A model generated the notes under the pieces. That model saw nothing but the letters and a program-made list of their open reading frames with translations, had not been told where the DNA came from and did no database searches. Positions 1 through 13,458 of a DNA stretch of 64,000 bases are shown here, one piece after another; position 1 is the first letter of the stretch, and every line of letters begins with the position of its first letter. This DNA comes from Pseudomonas huaxiensis. Its GTDB lineage: Bacteria > Pseudomonadota > Gammaproteobacteria > Pseudomonadales > Pseudomonadaceae. A program made the position numbers and the translations under genes. The DNA lies in NCBI RefSeq assembly GCF_003231275.1, contig NZ_QKVL01000001.1, positions 372,001-436,000 on the forward strand, given 5' to 3'.

Positions 1-439
<439 letters not shown>

Positions 440-523
440 GCGATAGATGGTAAAAAGACAGCACTGCGTTGCGCCACGGTCGTCCTGACGGGTGTTTCGC
501 AGGTGCTGCGAGCGTTGAATCAC

Positions 524-547
524 AAAGCCTGGCTTCGGTCAGGCTTC
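524..547 (+). terminator. Hairpin after eno, possible weak terminator
   Basis: The 7-bp inverted repeat AAGCCTG / CAGGCTT flanks a short loop in the eno-ftsB gap. No clean T-run follows, so it could be an attenuator or processing hairpin rather than a full terminator. Confidence 0.35.
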
Positions 548-595
548 GTGCCATCAGCCCTTCGCAGTTGCGGTCTTTAGCCACTGGATGTCCTG

Positions 596-874
596 ATGCG
601 TAGTCCTTATTGGTTGTTCCTCGTCCTTCTCGCGCTGCTCGGTGGCTTGCAGTATCGCTTGTGGGTGGGCAATGGCAGCCTGGCCCAGGTGACTGAGCTG
701 CAACAGCAGATCGCCGACCAGCACGCCGAAAACGAACGTCTGCTGGAGCGCAATCGCGTGCTCGACGCGGAAGTTCTGGAGTTGAAAAAAGGTATGGAAA
801 CCGTCGAAGAACGGGCTCGCCACGAGCTGGGCATGGTCAAGGAGGGCGAAACCCTCTACCAGTTAGCCCAATGA
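596..874 (+). CDS. ftsB: Cell division protein FtsB
   Basis: A 92-residue bitopic membrane protein. A short cytoplasmic start is followed by one transmembrane segment (about residues 4-22) and then a periplasmic coiled coil (VTELQQQIADQHAENERLLE onward). It links FtsQ and FtsL in the divisome and helps activate septal peptidoglycan synthesis. Its length matches the family (about 90-105 residues). The stop overlaps the ispD start (ATGA at 871-874), so the two genes are translationally coupled. The eno-ftsB-ispD order is conserved in gammaproteobacteria. Confidence 0.95.
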   Translation: MRSPYWLFLVLLALLGGLQYRLWVGNGSLAQVTELQQQIADQHAENERLLERNRVLDAEVLELKKGMETVEERARHELGMVKEGETLYQLAQ

Positions 875-1578
875 ACTCTTCCTTGCCTGCCTTCTGGGCA
901 GTGATCCCCGCCGCCGGCGTGGGTGCGCGAATGGCCGCCGACCGGCCGAAGCAGTACCTGCAATTGGGCGGACTTACGATTCTCGAACACAGCCTCAACT
1001 GTTTCCTCGACCATCCCTGTGTGAAAGGGGTGGTGGTCAGCCTTGCCGCTGACGATCCTTTCTGGCCCGACCTTCCGTGCGCCAGCGACCCGCGTATCCA
1101 GCGGGCCGCAGGTGGGCGCGAGCGCGCCGACTCGGTGCTCAATGCCTTGTTGTTACTGCATGCCCAGGGCGCGTCCGACAGCGATTGGGTGCTGGTGCAT
1201 GATGCCGCGCGCCCGAACCTGGCTCGCTCCGACCTGGACCGGCTGCTGCTGGAACTGGCGGATGACCCGGTGGGCGGCCTGCTCGCGGTGCCGGCTCGTG
1301 ACACCCTCAAGCGCGCCGACGCCGATGGCCGCGTCAGTGCGACGGTCGACCGCAGCACCATCTGGCAGGCCTACACACCACAGATGTTCCGCCTCGGCGC
1401 CCTGCATCGGGCGCTGGCCGACAGCCTGGTGGCGGATGTTGCGATCACCGACGAAGCGTCGGCCATCGAATGGTCCGGGCAGGCGCCGCGCTTGATCGAA
1501 GGGCGTAATGACAACATCAAGGTCACCCGTCCTGAAGATCTGGAGTGGTTGCGCCAGCGTTGGGCGATGCGCGGCTGA
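871..1578 (+). CDS. ispD: 2-C-methyl-D-erythritol 4-phosphate cytidylyltransferase
   Basis: A 235-residue enzyme of the MEP isoprenoid pathway that transfers CMP from CTP to methylerythritol phosphate. The nucleotide-binding segment PAAGVGARM (residues 13-21) with PKQY (26-29) supplies the expected Arg20 and Lys27. GGRERADSV (81-89) and VHDAARP (109-115) are the other family motifs. The length equals that of the E. coli enzyme (236). It overlaps ftsB by ATGA; its pathway partner ispF is 3 kb downstream, separated here by the frmA/fghA insertion. Confidence 0.97.
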   Translation: MNSSLPAFWAVIPAAGVGARMAADRPKQYLQLGGLTILEHSLNCFLDHPCVKGVVVSLAADDPFWPDLPCASDPRIQRAAGGRERADSVLNALLLLHAQGASDSDWVLVHDAARPNLARSDLDRLLLELADDPVGGLLAVPARDTLKRADADGRVSATVDRSTIWQAYTPQMFRLGALHRALADSLVADVAITDEASAIEWSGQAPRLIEGRNDNIKVTRPEDLEWLRQRWAMRG

Positions 1579-1582
1579 CGGG

Positions 1583-3698
<2,116 letters not shown>

Positions 3699-3705
3699 GG
3701 TGCTC

Positions 3706-4560
3706 ATGAGCCTGGAAAACATTTCCTGTCAGAAGAGTTTCGGTGGCTGGCACAAGCGTTACCGCCACCGCTCCGAGGTGCTCGGTTGTGACATGGTTTT
3801 CGCCGTGTACCTGCCGCCGCAAGCCGAGCAGGGCGGCAAGTTGCCGGTGCTGTACTGGCTGAGCGGCCTGACCTGCACCGACGAGAACTTCATGCAGAAA
3901 GCTGGCGCGCACAAGCTCGCCGCCGAGCTGGGGATGATCATCGTCGCGCCGGACACCAGTCCGCGCGGCGCACAGGTGCCGGGCGATCCCGACGGTGCCT
4001 GGGACTTCGGCCTGGGCGCGGGTTTCTACGTGAACGCCACGCAACAGCCGTGGGCGGCCAACTACCGCATGTACGACTATGTGGTGGACGAACTGCCGGC
4101 ACTGATCGAGGGGCATTTCCCGGCCTCGACCCAGCGCGCCATTAGCGGACACTCCATGGGTGGGCACGGTGCGCTGGTGTGCGCGTTGCGCAATCCGGGG
4201 CGCTATGTATCGGTGTCGGCCTTCGCGCCCATCAGCAATCCGATGGATTGCCCGTGGGGGCAGAAAGCGTTCAGCCGCTATCTGGGCGAAGACCGTTCGC
4301 GCTGGCGCGAGTGGGATGCCAGCGTCCTGATTGCCCAGGCCAGTGAGCGTTTGCCACTGCTCGTAGACCAGGGTGATCGCGACGACTTCCTGGAAAACCA
4401 GCTCAAGCCACAGGTTTTGCAGCAGGCTGCTCACGCTGCGGGCTACCCGCTGCAACTGCGCTTGCAGCCCGGCTACGACCACAGCTATTACTTCATTGCC
4501 AGCTTCATCGATGACCACCTGCGGCATCACGCCACAGCCTTGGGTATTGGCCAGGACTGA
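3706..4560 (+). CDS. fghA: S-formylglutathione hydrolase
   Basis: An alpha/beta-hydrolase that splits S-formylglutathione to formate and glutathione, completing the frmA pathway. It has 284 residues from the ATG at 3706, which has GAGG upstream; an in-frame GTG at 3700 is the alternative. The nucleophile elbow is GHSMGGHGA (Ser), the acid is in DQGDRDDF and the base is in YDHSYYF. The family length is about 280. It is followed by an intrinsic terminator that abuts ispF. Confidence 0.96.
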   Translation: MSLENISCQKSFGGWHKRYRHRSEVLGCDMVFAVYLPPQAEQGGKLPVLYWLSGLTCTDENFMQKAGAHKLAAELGMIIVAPDTSPRGAQVPGDPDGAWDFGLGAGFYVNATQQPWAANYRMYDYVVDELPALIEGHFPASTQRAISGHSMGGHGALVCALRNPGRYVSVSAFAPISNPMDCPWGQKAFSRYLGEDRSRWREWDASVLIAQASERLPLLVDQGDRDDFLENQLKPQVLQQAAHAAGYPLQLRLQPGYDHSYYFIASFIDDHLRHHATALGIGQD

Positions 4561-4596
4561 GTCCTACAATTCAAGCCCAAGGCCCGGCAAAGTAGG

Positions 4597-4632
4597 TAGA
4601 ATCACGCCCTGACTCAATCAGGGCGTTTTTTT
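4597..4632 (+). terminator. fghA terminator overlapping the ispF promoter/leader
   Basis: The 9-bp stem ACGCCCTGA / TCAGGGCGT (4604-4612 and 4618-4626) has a 5-nt loop and is followed by seven T. The T-run runs directly into the ispF ATG at 4633. A good -10 hexamer TAGAAT is at 4597-4602, so a transcript started from it would begin inside the stem and escape termination. Confidence 0.75.
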
Positions 4633-5106
4633 ATGCGTATTGGCCACGGCTACGATGTGCACCGCTTCGCGGACGGCGACTTCATCACCTTGGGAGGCGT
4701 GCGGATCCCGCACAAGTTCGGGCTGCTCGCCCATTCCGATGGCGACGTGCTGTTGCATGCCCTGAGCGATGCGTTGCTTGGCGCCGCTGCGCTGGGTGAT
4801 ATCGGCCGCCACTTCCCTGATACCGACCCGCAGTTCAAGGGCGCCGACAGTCGCGTTCTGCTGCGTCATGTGGTTGGCATCGTCCAGGCCAAGGGCTGGA
4901 AGGTTGGCAACGTCGACGCAACCATCGTTGCCCAGGCACCGAAGATGGCGCCGCACATCGAACACATGCGTGAGCTGATCGCTGAAGACCTGCAAGTCGA
5001 ACTCGACCAGGTCAACGTCAAGGCCACCACCACCGAAAAACTCGGCTTTACCGGGCGTGAAGAAGGCATTGCCGTGCATGCCGTCGCGTTGTTGCTGCCC
5101 GTATGA
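4633..5106 (+). CDS. ispF: 2-C-methyl-D-erythritol 2,4-cyclodiphosphate synthase
   Basis: A 157-residue MEP-pathway enzyme that cyclises CDP-methylerythritol phosphate with release of CMP. The N-terminus [12 protein letters not shown] supplies the zinc ligands (Asp8, His10), and the third ligand is in [22 protein letters not shown] and the C-terminal [11 protein letters not shown] loop are also typical. The length matches the trimeric family (about 157-160). Its start is separated from the preceding terminator only by the T-run, and no purine-rich Shine-Dalgarno outside the hairpin is visible. It overlaps truD by ATGA. Confidence 0.97.
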   Translation: MRIGHGYDVHRFADGDFITLGGVRIPHKFGLLAHSDGDVLLHALSDALLGAAALGDIGRHFPDTDPQFKGADSRVLLRHVVGIVQAKGWKVGNVDATIVAQAPKMAPHIEHMRELIAEDLQVELDQVNVKATTTEKLGFTGREEGIAVHAVALLLPV

Positions 5107-6148
5107 CCGAACTCGATCTTCTCGGTCCGCGCGCCAGCGGGCCGGCATTGGGTAGCGCAGTGCTCAAGGCAGTTGCGGAAGACTTCCAGGTCGATGAAGT
5201 GCTCGACATCCCATTGTCCGGGGAGGGCGAGCACCTTTGGCTGTGGGTCGAGAAACGCGACCTCAACACCGAAGAGGCCGCCCGCCGTCTGGCCCGTGCC
5301 GCTGGCGTTCCGCTGAAGACCATCAGCTATGCCGGGCTGAAGGACCGTCAGGCCCTGACCCGTCAGTGGTTCAGCCTGCATCTGCCAGGCAAGGCCGATC
5401 CGGACCTGAGCGCCGCCGAAAACGAAACCTTGCGTATCCTCAAGCGCACTCGCCATTCGCGCAAGTTGCAGCGTGGTGCGCATTCGGCCAACGGCTTCAC
5501 CCTGCGACTGACCCGGCTTCAGGCGGATCACGCGGCGCTGGATGCTCGTCTCGAACAACTGAAAGCCGAGGGTGTTCCCAACTACTTTGGCACCCAGCGT
5601 TTCGGGCATCTGGGTGGCAACGTCGAAGAGGCACGCCACTGGGCCGAACGCAAGGCACTGCCGGAGCAGCGCAACCTGCGTTCCCGGGTACTTTCCAGTG
5701 CTCGCAGCTATCTGTTCAACCGGGTGCTGGCCGAGCGTGTAAGCGACGGTAGCTGGCAGCGTGCCCAGGTTGGCGATCTCCTGGCATTCACTGATAGCCG
5801 TAGCTTCTTTCCGGCAGGCGAGCCGGAATGCAGCGATCCACGATTGGCAATTCTCGACCTGCATCCCACCGGGCCGTTGTGGGGTGAAGGGTTACCCGCG
5901 ACGCAGGGCTTGGGCGGCGCCATCGAGCAGCGTATCGCCAGCCGGGAAGCAGCCCTTTGCGAATGGCTTGGCAATGCCGCGCTGAAGCAGGAACGACGCA
6001 TTCTGCGACTGCCCATTGGGCGTCTGACGTGGCATTATCCAGAGCCTGATACCCTGCAACTGGAATTCATCCTGCCGGCCGGATGTTTCGCCACCGTCGT
6101 GGTGCGCGAACTCGTTGATCTGGTCCCGGTAGGGCAGACGGACAGCCC

Positions 6149-6161
<13 letters not shown>
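5103..6161 (+). CDS. truD: tRNA pseudouridine(13) synthase TruD
   Basis: A 352-residue enzyme that isomerises U13 of certain tRNAs. The catalytic aspartate is Asp81 in [15 protein letters not shown]. Other family motifs are EDFQVDEV near the N-terminus and [14 protein letters not shown]. The length is like E. coli TruD (349). The start overlaps the ispF stop (ATGA), and its own 3' end overlaps surE by 13 bp, so this is a compact ispF-truD-surE-pcm block, as in other pseudomonads. Confidence 0.96.
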
Positions 6162-7575
<1,414 letters not shown>

Positions 7576-7706
7576 CCGGTCTTTATTTTCAGAATCGGCG
7601 AATTCTCGGTTCGGCGCCGGGTCTATGAGGCGGACACTGTAAACCTGAGTCTGCAACGGTTCACGTTTTGCACCTGTTCAGAGCGCGCAAGACGCTCATG
7701 CCTGGT

Positions 7707-7712
7707 TATAAT
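7707..7712 (+). promoter_or_regulatory. Putative nlpD promoter -10 box
   Basis: A perfect TATAAT lies 50 bp upstream of the nlpD start in a 186-bp gap. No good -35 hexamer at the right spacing is visible, so this is a partial call. Confidence 0.4.
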
Positions 7713-7761
7713 TGCAACGTTATTGCATTTTCAAACTCGACACCATTTAAGGGAGCGGCGG

Positions 7762-8622
7762 GTGAGTCAAACAGTCATTGGGCAGCGTATGGGTCTTTCA
7801 AGCATCAGGCTTCTGGTGGTTGCACTTGCCTTTGGCACGCTGGTGACAGGTTGCTCCAGCACCTCTTCTTCTTCCAGCAGCGCACGCGTGGTCGATCGCA
7901 ACAGCGCAGCCGCCAAACGTCCTGTGGTCACTTCCGGGCAATATGTCGTACGTCCGGGGGACACGTTGTTCTCCATTGCCTTCCGCTACGGCTGGGACTA
8001 CAAGGCCCTGGCCGCTCGCAACAGCATCGCGCAGCCCTACACCATCCGTCCTGGCCAAACGATCCGTTTCGACGAGCCCGGTTCCACATCTTCCCGGGTG
8101 GTTTCGTCCACGTCGCCGTCGAGCAAAACCACGGTGACACGGCGTCCCGCCGGCACCCCGCCGCCGGTGAAATCGACAGGTACGGCCGCGACGGCCCCAA
8201 TCATCACACCTTCCACAGCGCCTACGCAGGTGCCCGCCGCAGAGCGTTCCAGTGGCGGTTGGGCGTGGCCGGCAAACGGCGTGTTGATTGGAAAATTTGC
8301 TTCAAACGGTAGTTTGAATAAAGGCATTGATATCGCCGGGGATTTGGGACAGCCTGTTTTTGCAGCGTCTGATGGTTCGGTGGTGTACGCCGGTAGTGGC
8401 TTGCGGGGCTACGGTGAACTCGTAATCATCAAGCACAATGAAACCTACGTTAGTGCCTACGGTCATAACCGCAGGCTTTTGGTTCGGGAGGGACAGCAGG
8501 TCAAGGTCGGGCAGACAATTGCCGAAATGGGGTCCACAGGCACAGATCGGGTGAAGCTTCACTTTGAGATTCGCCGTTTGGGCAAACCGGTAGACCCCTT
8601 GCAGTTCCTGCCAAACCGCTGA
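7762..8622 (+). CDS. nlpD: NlpD lipoprotein, LysM + degenerate LytM domain (amidase activator)
   Basis: An outer-membrane lipoprotein that activates a periplasmic amidase for daughter-cell separation. The GTG start at 7762 follows GGGAGCGG and gives 286 residues. The lipobox LVTGC places the lipidated cysteine at residue 31, followed by a Ser-rich linker. A LysM domain (about 59-103, YVVRPGDTLFSIAFRYGW) precedes an M23/LytM domain (about 175-283). Expected zinc ligands are replaced (NKGID rather than HxGID, KLHFE rather than HLHFE), as usual for non-catalytic activators. In Pseudomonas the main rpoS promoter lies within nlpD. Confidence 0.95.
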   Translation: MSQTVIGQRMGLSSIRLLVVALAFGTLVTGCSSTSSSSSSARVVDRNSAAAKRPVVTSGQYVVRPGDTLFSIAFRYGWDYKALAARNSIAQPYTIRPGQTIRFDEPGSTSSRVVSSTSPSSKTTVTRRPAGTPPPVKSTGTAATAPIITPSTAPTQVPAAERSSGGWAWPANGVLIGKFASNGSLNKGIDIAGDLGQPVFAASDGSVVYAGSGLRGYGELVIIKHNETYVSAYGHNRRLLVREGQQVKVGQTIAEMGSTGTDRVKLHFEIRRLGKPVDPLQFLPNR

Positions 8623-8729
8623 TTGGTTGGTACCCGGCCTGTTCCTTAGCGTAATGGGGACAGGCTCTAGCGATGCCATGGATAAGGTGCGCTCGAGTCT
8701 GAGTTCGAACTCAGCAAAGGACTATAACA

Positions 8730-9737
8730 ATGGCTCTCAGTAAAGAAGTGCCGGAGTTTGACATCGACGATGAGGTTCTTCTCATGGAGACCGGCATCGT
8801 TTTGGAAACGGACGTGGTGTCAGACGAACCTGCTGTATCTTCGGTTCGGACAAGGGCCAAACAAGGCTCTTCGCTCAAACAGCACAAGTACATCGATTAC
8901 ACCCGAGCACTTGATGCGACCCAGTTGTATCTGAATGAAATCGGTTTCTCTCCTCTGCTTACACCCGAAGAGGAAGTCCATTTTGCGCGCCTGTCGCAAA
9001 GCGGCGACCCAGCGGGACGCAAGCGGATGATCGAGAGCAACCTGCGGCTGGTGGTAAAGATCGCCCGGCGCTACGTCAACAGGGGGCTTTCCCTGCTCGA
9101 CCTGATCGAAGAGGGCAACCTGGGGCTGATCCGTGCGGTCGAGAAGTTCGACCCTGAGCGCGGCTTCCGTTTCTCCACCTATGCCACGTGGTGGATCCGG
9201 CAGACCATCGAACGCGCTATCATGAACCAGACGCGGACCATTCGCCTGCCCATTCATGTGGTCAAGGAACTGAACGTCTATCTGCGCGCCGCGCGCGAGC
9301 TTACCCAAAAGCTCGACCACGAGCCTTCCCCGGAAGAGATCGCCAATCTGCTTGAGAAGCCGGTTGCCGAGGTCAAGCGGATGCTTGGGCTCAACGAGCG
9401 GGTTTCCTCGGTGGATGTATCGCTGGGCCCAGACTCGGACAAGACACTGCTCGACACCCTGACAGATGACCGCCCAACGGACCCTTGTGAGCTGTTGCAG
9501 GACGATGATCTGTCCCAGAGCATTGATCAGTGGCTAAGCGAACTGACTGACAAGCAACGTGAGGTGGTGATTCGCCGCTTCGGTCTGCGCGGTCATGAGA
9601 GCAGCACCCTGGAAGATGTAGGGCTGGAGATTGGCCTGACCCGGGAGCGGGTTCGTCAGATTCAGGTTGAAGGGCTCAAGCGCTTGCGTGAGATCCTGGA
9701 GAAGAATGGCCTGTCCAGCGAGTCGCTGTTTCAATAA
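8730..9737 (+). CDS. rpoS: RNA polymerase sigma factor RpoS (sigma-S)
   Basis: A 335-residue group 2 sigma factor for stationary phase and stress. Region 1.2 ([20 protein letters not shown]), region 2 ([19 protein letters not shown] through [18 protein letters not shown]) and region 4.2 ([20 protein letters not shown]) are intact. In P. fluorescens RpoS contributes to stress survival and antagonism traits. It follows nlpD with a 107-bp gap and is ended by an intrinsic terminator. The GacA-type box and the RsmZ-like RNA immediately downstream are the arrangement known in this genus. Confidence 0.98.
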   Translation: MALSKEVPEFDIDDEVLLMETGIVLETDVVSDEPAVSSVRTRAKQGSSLKQHKYIDYTRALDATQLYLNEIGFSPLLTPEEEVHFARLSQSGDPAGRKRMIESNLRLVVKIARRYVNRGLSLLDLIEEGNLGLIRAVEKFDPERGFRFSTYATWWIRQTIERAIMNQTRTIRLPIHVVKELNVYLRAARELTQKLDHEPSPEEIANLLEKPVAEVKRMLGLNERVSSVDVSLGPDSDKTLLDTLTDDRPTDPCELLQDDDLSQSIDQWLSELTDKQREVVIRRFGLRGHESSTLEDVGLEIGLTRERVRQIQVEGLKRLREILEKNGLSSESLFQ

Positions 9738-9761
9738 TTAAAACGATCCGCCTTGCCCACA

Positions 9762-9794
9762 GAACGCCCCGACTTGATCGGGGCGTTCTTGTTT
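9762..9794 (+). terminator. rpoS intrinsic terminator
   Basis: Stem GAACGCCCCGA / TCGGGGCGTTC (11 bp) with loop CTTGA, followed by TTGTTT. It lies 25 bp after the rpoS stop. Confidence 0.9.
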
Positions 9795-9837
9795 ATGCGG
9801 CTGACTGAAGGAGTTCCGTCAGAGCTGAGTGTTTTTG

Positions 9838-9855
9838 TGTAAGTCATCACTTACA
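9838..9855 (+). promoter_or_regulatory. GacA upstream activating sequence (UAS) of rsmZ
   Basis: An 18-bp palindrome TGTAAG-N6-CTTACA, the known binding element for phosphorylated GacA upstream of Rsm small RNA genes. It is about 190 bp before the predicted RsmZ start, the distance reported for rsmZ in fluorescent pseudomonads. Confidence 0.85.
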
Positions 9856-9993
9856 TAGCATGTAAGCGTTTGCAGTAAATAGGGGTAAATTTTACCTTCA
9901 ATGCAGCGTGAATTTTTTATAAATCGTTGAAAAATAAGAATTTATAAGAATGGTTCGACAACCCACGTGTCTTTTTTTGAGAGCCATTGCCAG

Positions 9994-10021
9994 TTGCGGC
10001 GGCGGCGGCAAACGTTAATAT
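9994..10021 (+). promoter_or_regulatory. rsmZ core promoter
   Basis: -35 TTGCGG (9994-9999), 16-bp spacer, -10 TAATAT (10016-10021), with a predicted start near 10030. Located between the GacA box and the GGA-rich RNA. Confidence 0.65.
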
Positions 10022-10029
10022 TTGACCTG

Positions 10030-10160
10030 TGTCTACGGACTGACACAGGTTTTCAACGGATGAAGACCAAGGACATCGCAAGACGCGATTCATCAGGATG
10101 ATGATAGGGAATACAGGGACTACGGAAAAAATGTGGGCGGGTCAAACCGCCCCTTTTTTT
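10030..10160 (+). ncRNA. rsmZ: RsmZ regulatory RNA (sequesters RsmA/RsmE)
   Basis: A roughly 130-nt non-coding RNA that titrates CsrA-family translational repressors and so relieves repression of secondary metabolism and exoproducts. At least seven GGA motifs occur, several in short hairpin loops (for example ACGGACT, CAAGGAC, TCAGGAT, ACAGGGAC), as expected of Rsm RNAs. It begins just after a -10 TAATAT and ends in a GGGCGGG / CCGCCCC hairpin with seven T. Its position between rpoS and fdxA is the conserved rsmZ locus in Pseudomonas. Exact ends are inferred. Confidence 0.85.
10135..10160 (+). terminator. rsmZ terminator
   Basis: GGGCGGG (10135-10141), loop TCAAA, CCGCCCC (10147-10153), then seven T. 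Confidence 0.9.
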
Positions 10161-10174
10161 GCCTGCGAAAAATG

Positions 10175-10201
10175 AAAAAAGGCCCGTTAGGGCCTTTTTT
10201 G
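10175..10201 (-). terminator. fdxA terminator (bidirectional hairpin)
   Basis: The symmetrical hairpin AAAAAAGGCCC-GTTA-GGGCCTTTTTT lies between the convergent rsmZ and fdxA. It has T-runs on both strands. Confidence 0.85.
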
Positions 10202-10225
10202 TTGATCGGGGTGCAAGTCGGGGAC

Positions 10226-10549
10226 TCAGCGCTCCAGATCCTTGATCTTGCCTTTGACGCCGTCGAACTCTTCGGCTTCCGCCAGAGCGTCTTTCTTTTC
10301 GGTGATGTTCGGCCAGATTTCCGCCAGCTCGGCGTTCAGCTCAATGAACTCCTGCATGTCATCAGGAACTTCATCTTCCGAGAAGATGGCTTGGGCGGGG
10401 CACTCAGGCTCGCACAGTGCACAATCGATGCACTCATCCGGGTGAATGACCAGGAAGTTCGGGCCTTCGTAGAAGCAGTCCACCGGACAGACTTCTACGC
10501 AGTCGGTGTACTTGCACTTGATGCAGTTGTCGGTGACGACGAAGGTCAT
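10226..10549 (-). CDS. fdxA: 7Fe ferredoxin FdxA
   Basis: A 107-residue ferredoxin with one [3Fe-4S] and one [4Fe-4S] cluster. The N-terminal cysteines lie in [20 protein letters not shown] and the second group in [14 protein letters not shown]. The C-terminal extension of about 45 residues is the usual helical tail of this subgroup. It is a low-potential electron carrier whose partner is not defined. It lies convergent to rsmZ and downstream of mutS, as in other Pseudomonas genomes. Confidence 0.96.
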   Translation of the reverse strand: MTFVVTDNCIKCKYTDCVEVCPVDCFYEGPNFLVIHPDECIDCALCEPECPAQAIFSEDEVPDDMQEFIELNAELAEIWPNITEKKDALAEAEEFDGVKGKIKDLER

Positions 10550-10689
10550 TTCTAATTCTCTCCTCAGGCGACGGCAGCGGTGCCCTTCCAGTCAGGGCCG
10601 CTCGGTTTGGTAGGTTGGCGGCGAGCCAGGCTAATAACTCGCCGCTCCGCCAAACCGCGCGGGATTCTAACAGCTTGTAAGGCCGCGCG

Positions 10690-13275
10690 TTATAACAGAG
10701 TCTTCAGTTCATAGAGCATTTCGATAGCTTGGCGCGGCGTCATGTTGTCCATGTCGAGTTTGCCGATCCTTTCAATCGCCGGGTGCGGCAGGCTGGCGAA
10801 CATGTCGCTCTGGTGCGGGACTTGTGGCGTGCTTGGGCTGGAGACCGCCTTCGGTACGTCATGAGGCAGGCTGGAAGTCTCCAGGCGACCGAGGTGCTCG
10901 CGGGCCCGTTGAATCACCACGGACGGTACGCCCGCCAGTTGGGCTACCGCCAGGCCGTAGCTCTGGCTGGCAGGGCCCGGCAACACGTGATGCAGGAAGA
11001 CAATACGTTCGTTGTGTTCGGTGGCGTTCAAGTGCACGTTGGCCACCAACGGCTCGCTTTCCGGCAAGACGGTCAGCTCGAAATAGTGCGTGGCGAACAG
11101 TGTGTAAGCGCGCAGTTGAGCCAGTCGCTCGGCAGCGGCCCATGCCAGTGACAGGCCGTCAAAGGTGCTGGTGCCACGACCTACTTCGTCCATCAGCACC
11201 AAGCTGCGTTCGGTGGCGTTGTGCAGGATGTTGGCGGTTTCGCTCATTTCCACCATGAAGGTGGAACGACCGCCGGCCAGGTCATCGCTGGAGCCGATCC
11301 GGGTGAAGATGCGGTCCACCAGCGACAGTTGGCAGCCGGCTGCGGGAACGTAGCTGCCAATATGGGCCAGCAGCACGATCAACGCGGTCTGACGCATGTA
11401 GGTCGACTTACCGCCCATGTTCGGGCCGGTGATGATCAGCATGCGGGTGCTGTCATCCAGAGACAGATCGTTGGCCACGAAGGGGCTGGTCAGCACCTGT
11501 TCGACCACCGGGTGGCGTCCCTGGTCGATCTTCATGCACGGCTCGTCCACGAAGGTCGGGCAATTCAGGTCCAGGGTCAGGGCGCGCTCGGCCATGTTGC
11601 TCAGCACGTCCAGCTCGGCCAACGCCGCGGCGGTGTCCTGCAGCGGCGCGAGATGGCTGATCAGCGTTTCCAGCAGCGCGTCATAGAGCATTTTCTCGCG
11701 GGCCAGGGCGCGGCTCTTCGCCGACAGCGCCTTGTCTTCGAAAACCTTCAGCTCAGGTGTGATAAAGCGCTCGGCGCCCTTGAGGGTCTGGCGACGGATA
11801 TAGTCCGCCGGCGCTTGCTCGGCCTGTTTGCTGGGCAGTTCGATGAAGTAGCCGTGAACGCGGTTATAGCCGACCTTGAGGTTGGCAAGGCCGGTGCGGG
11901 CTTTTTCCCGGGCTTCCAGGTCGATCAGGAACTGGCCGGCGTTCTCGCTGATCGACAGCAGTTCGTCCAGTTCGCTGTCGTAGCCGGTCTTCAGCACGCC
12001 ACCGTCGCGGATGACGGCCGGCGGGTTGTCGATGATGGCTTTTTCCAGCAGGTCGGCCAGTTCCGGATAAGTCCCGGCAATGGCTGCCAAGCGCGCCAGA
12101 TGGGGCGCTTCCAGCTCGGCCATGGCGTTCTGCAGCTCAGGCAAGGCGCCGAGTGCATCACGCAGGCGCGCCAGGTCGCGCGGTCGAGCGTTGCGCAGGC
12201 CGATACGAGCGAGAATCCGCTCGATATCGCCGATGTCTTTCAACTGAGGTTGCAGCCGTTCGAAGCGATAGCTGTCGAGCAGGCAGCGAATCGAGCCTTG
12301 ACGTGCTTGCAGGACTTTAAGGTCGCGCAGCGGCCGGTTCAGCCAACGGGTCAGCAGGCGGCTACCCATGGCGGTCTGGCAGCGATCGATCACCGATTGC
12401 AGGGTGTTGTCGCGTCCCCCGGCGAGGTTGACGTCCAGCTCCAGGTTGCGCCTGCTGGCGCCATCGAGGATCACGGTGTCATCCAGGCGCTCGTGCTTGA
12501 GGCTGCGCAGGTGGGGCAGGGCGGTGCGCTGGGTTTCCTTGGCGTAGCCCAGCAGACAGCCGGCGGCGCCGATCGCCAGGGTCAGCTTGTCGCAACCGAA
12601 GCCTTTGAGGTCCTGTGTCGAGAACTGCTGGCAAAGGCTTTTGCGGGCCGAATCGCGGTCGAAATCCCACGGTGCACGGCGGCGTGAGCCTCGGCGTTTC
12701 TCGGCCGGCAGACCTTGCGGCCAATCGTCCGGGATCAGCAGTTCCACCGGGTTGATCCGCTCCAGCTCGGCCAGCAGGTTTTCCCAGCCTTTGAGCTCTT
12801 GCACCGTGAAGTTACCGCTGGTGATATCCAGCACCGCCAGGCCAAACAGTCGCTCATCGCCGAGAACAGCTGCGATCAGGTTGTCGCGGCGCTCGTCCAG
12901 CAGGGCTTCATCACTGATCGTTCCGGGCGTGATGATCCGCACCACCTGGCGTTCCACCGGGCCCTTGCTGGTGGCCGGGTCGCCGATCTGCTCGCAGATC
13001 ACCACCGACTCGCCCAGCTTCACCAGCTTGGCCAGATAGCCTTCGAGCGAGTGGAAGGGGATACCACACATGGGAATCGACTGCCCGGCCGACTGACCGC
13101 GGGCGGTCAGGGTGATATCCAGGAGTTTTGCGGCTTTCTTCGCGTCTTCGTAGAAGATCTCGTAGAAGTCGCCCATGCGGTAGAACATCAGCTGTTCGGG
13201 ATGCTGATTTTTCAGCTTCCAGTATTGCTGCATCATCGGGGTATGCGCGGAGAGATCGGAAATTGCTTTATTCAT
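10690..13275 (-). CDS. mutS: DNA mismatch repair protein MutS
   Basis: An 861-residue mismatch-recognition ATPase. The mispair-binding Phe-x-Glu (Phe37, Glu39 in [12 protein letters not shown]) is intact, as are Walker [10 protein letters not shown] and the downstream [12 protein letters not shown] signature. The ATG at 13275 is preferred; an adjacent in-frame TTG at 13278 is possible. No clear Shine-Dalgarno is visible. Only 27 bp separate the start from the prophage attachment core, so the native promoter of mutS must lie beyond that point and is now displaced by about 40 kb. Loss of function gives a mutator phenotype. Confidence 0.97.
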   Translation of the reverse strand: MNKAISDLSAHTPMMQQYWKLKNQHPEQLMFYRMGDFYEIFYEDAKKAAKLLDITLTARGQSAGQSIPMCGIPFHSLEGYLAKLVKLGESVVICEQIGDPATSKGPVERQVVRIITPGTISDEALLDERRDNLIAAVLGDERLFGLAVLDITSGNFTVQELKGWENLLAELERINPVELLIPDDWPQGLPAEKRRGSRRRAPWDFDRDSARKSLCQQFSTQDLKGFGCDKLTLAIGAAGCLLGYAKETQRTALPHLRSLKHERLDDTVILDGASRRNLELDVNLAGGRDNTLQSVIDRCQTAMGSRLLTRWLNRPLRDLKVLQARQGSIRCLLDSYRFERLQPQLKDIGDIERILARIGLRNARPRDLARLRDALGALPELQNAMAELEAPHLARLAAIAGTYPELADLLEKAIIDNPPAVIRDGGVLKTGYDSELDELLSISENAGQFLIDLEAREKARTGLANLKVGYNRVHGYFIELPSKQAEQAPADYIRRQTLKGAERFITPELKVFEDKALSAKSRALAREKMLYDALLETLISHLAPLQDTAAALAELDVLSNMAERALTLDLNCPTFVDEPCMKIDQGRHPVVEQVLTSPFVANDLSLDDSTRMLIITGPNMGGKSTYMRQTALIVLLAHIGSYVPAAGCQLSLVDRIFTRIGSSDDLAGGRSTFMVEMSETANILHNATERSLVLMDEVGRGTSTFDGLSLAWAAAERLAQLRAYTLFATHYFELTVLPESEPLVANVHLNATEHNERIVFLHHVLPGPASQSYGLAVAQLAGVPSVVIQRAREHLGRLETSSLPHDVPKAVSSPSTPQVPHQSDMFASLPHPAIERIGKLDMDNMTPRQAIEMLYELKTLL

Positions 13276-13302
13276 CAATGGGTTATCGGGTTTTCTTGAA
13301 GG

Positions 13303-13321
13303 CGTTGGGGCAAAAATGGGG
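13303..13321 (+). repeat. attL core (19-bp direct repeat)
   Basis: CGTTGGGGCAAAAATGGGG, identical to 53642-53660. It lies 27 bp upstream of the mutS start codon and on the integrase side of the prophage. The similarity continues as (T/C)AAT on the right. This is the only exact repeat I see framing the phage genes. Confidence 0.8.
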
Positions 13322-13458
13322 TAATTGATCGGTCCAAAACCGATTGTCTAGCCCTCTTGGCCGTATGTCGATCAGGGTACCACGAACGCTCGCTAGCCAC
13401 TTCAGGTCGAGCGCCGCAGCATGCAATACTGGCCTTTTGATGCAATGGACGCTGAGTG

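Noticed and set aside
11221..12687. 488-codon ORF antisense to mutS
   Set aside because: A shadow of mutS third-position bias; no Shine-Dalgarno and low-complexity composition.
13322..13458. A clear leftward promoter for mutS in the phage end
   Set aside because: Only weak matches such as TAGACA were found; no -35/-10 pair convincing enough to annotate.
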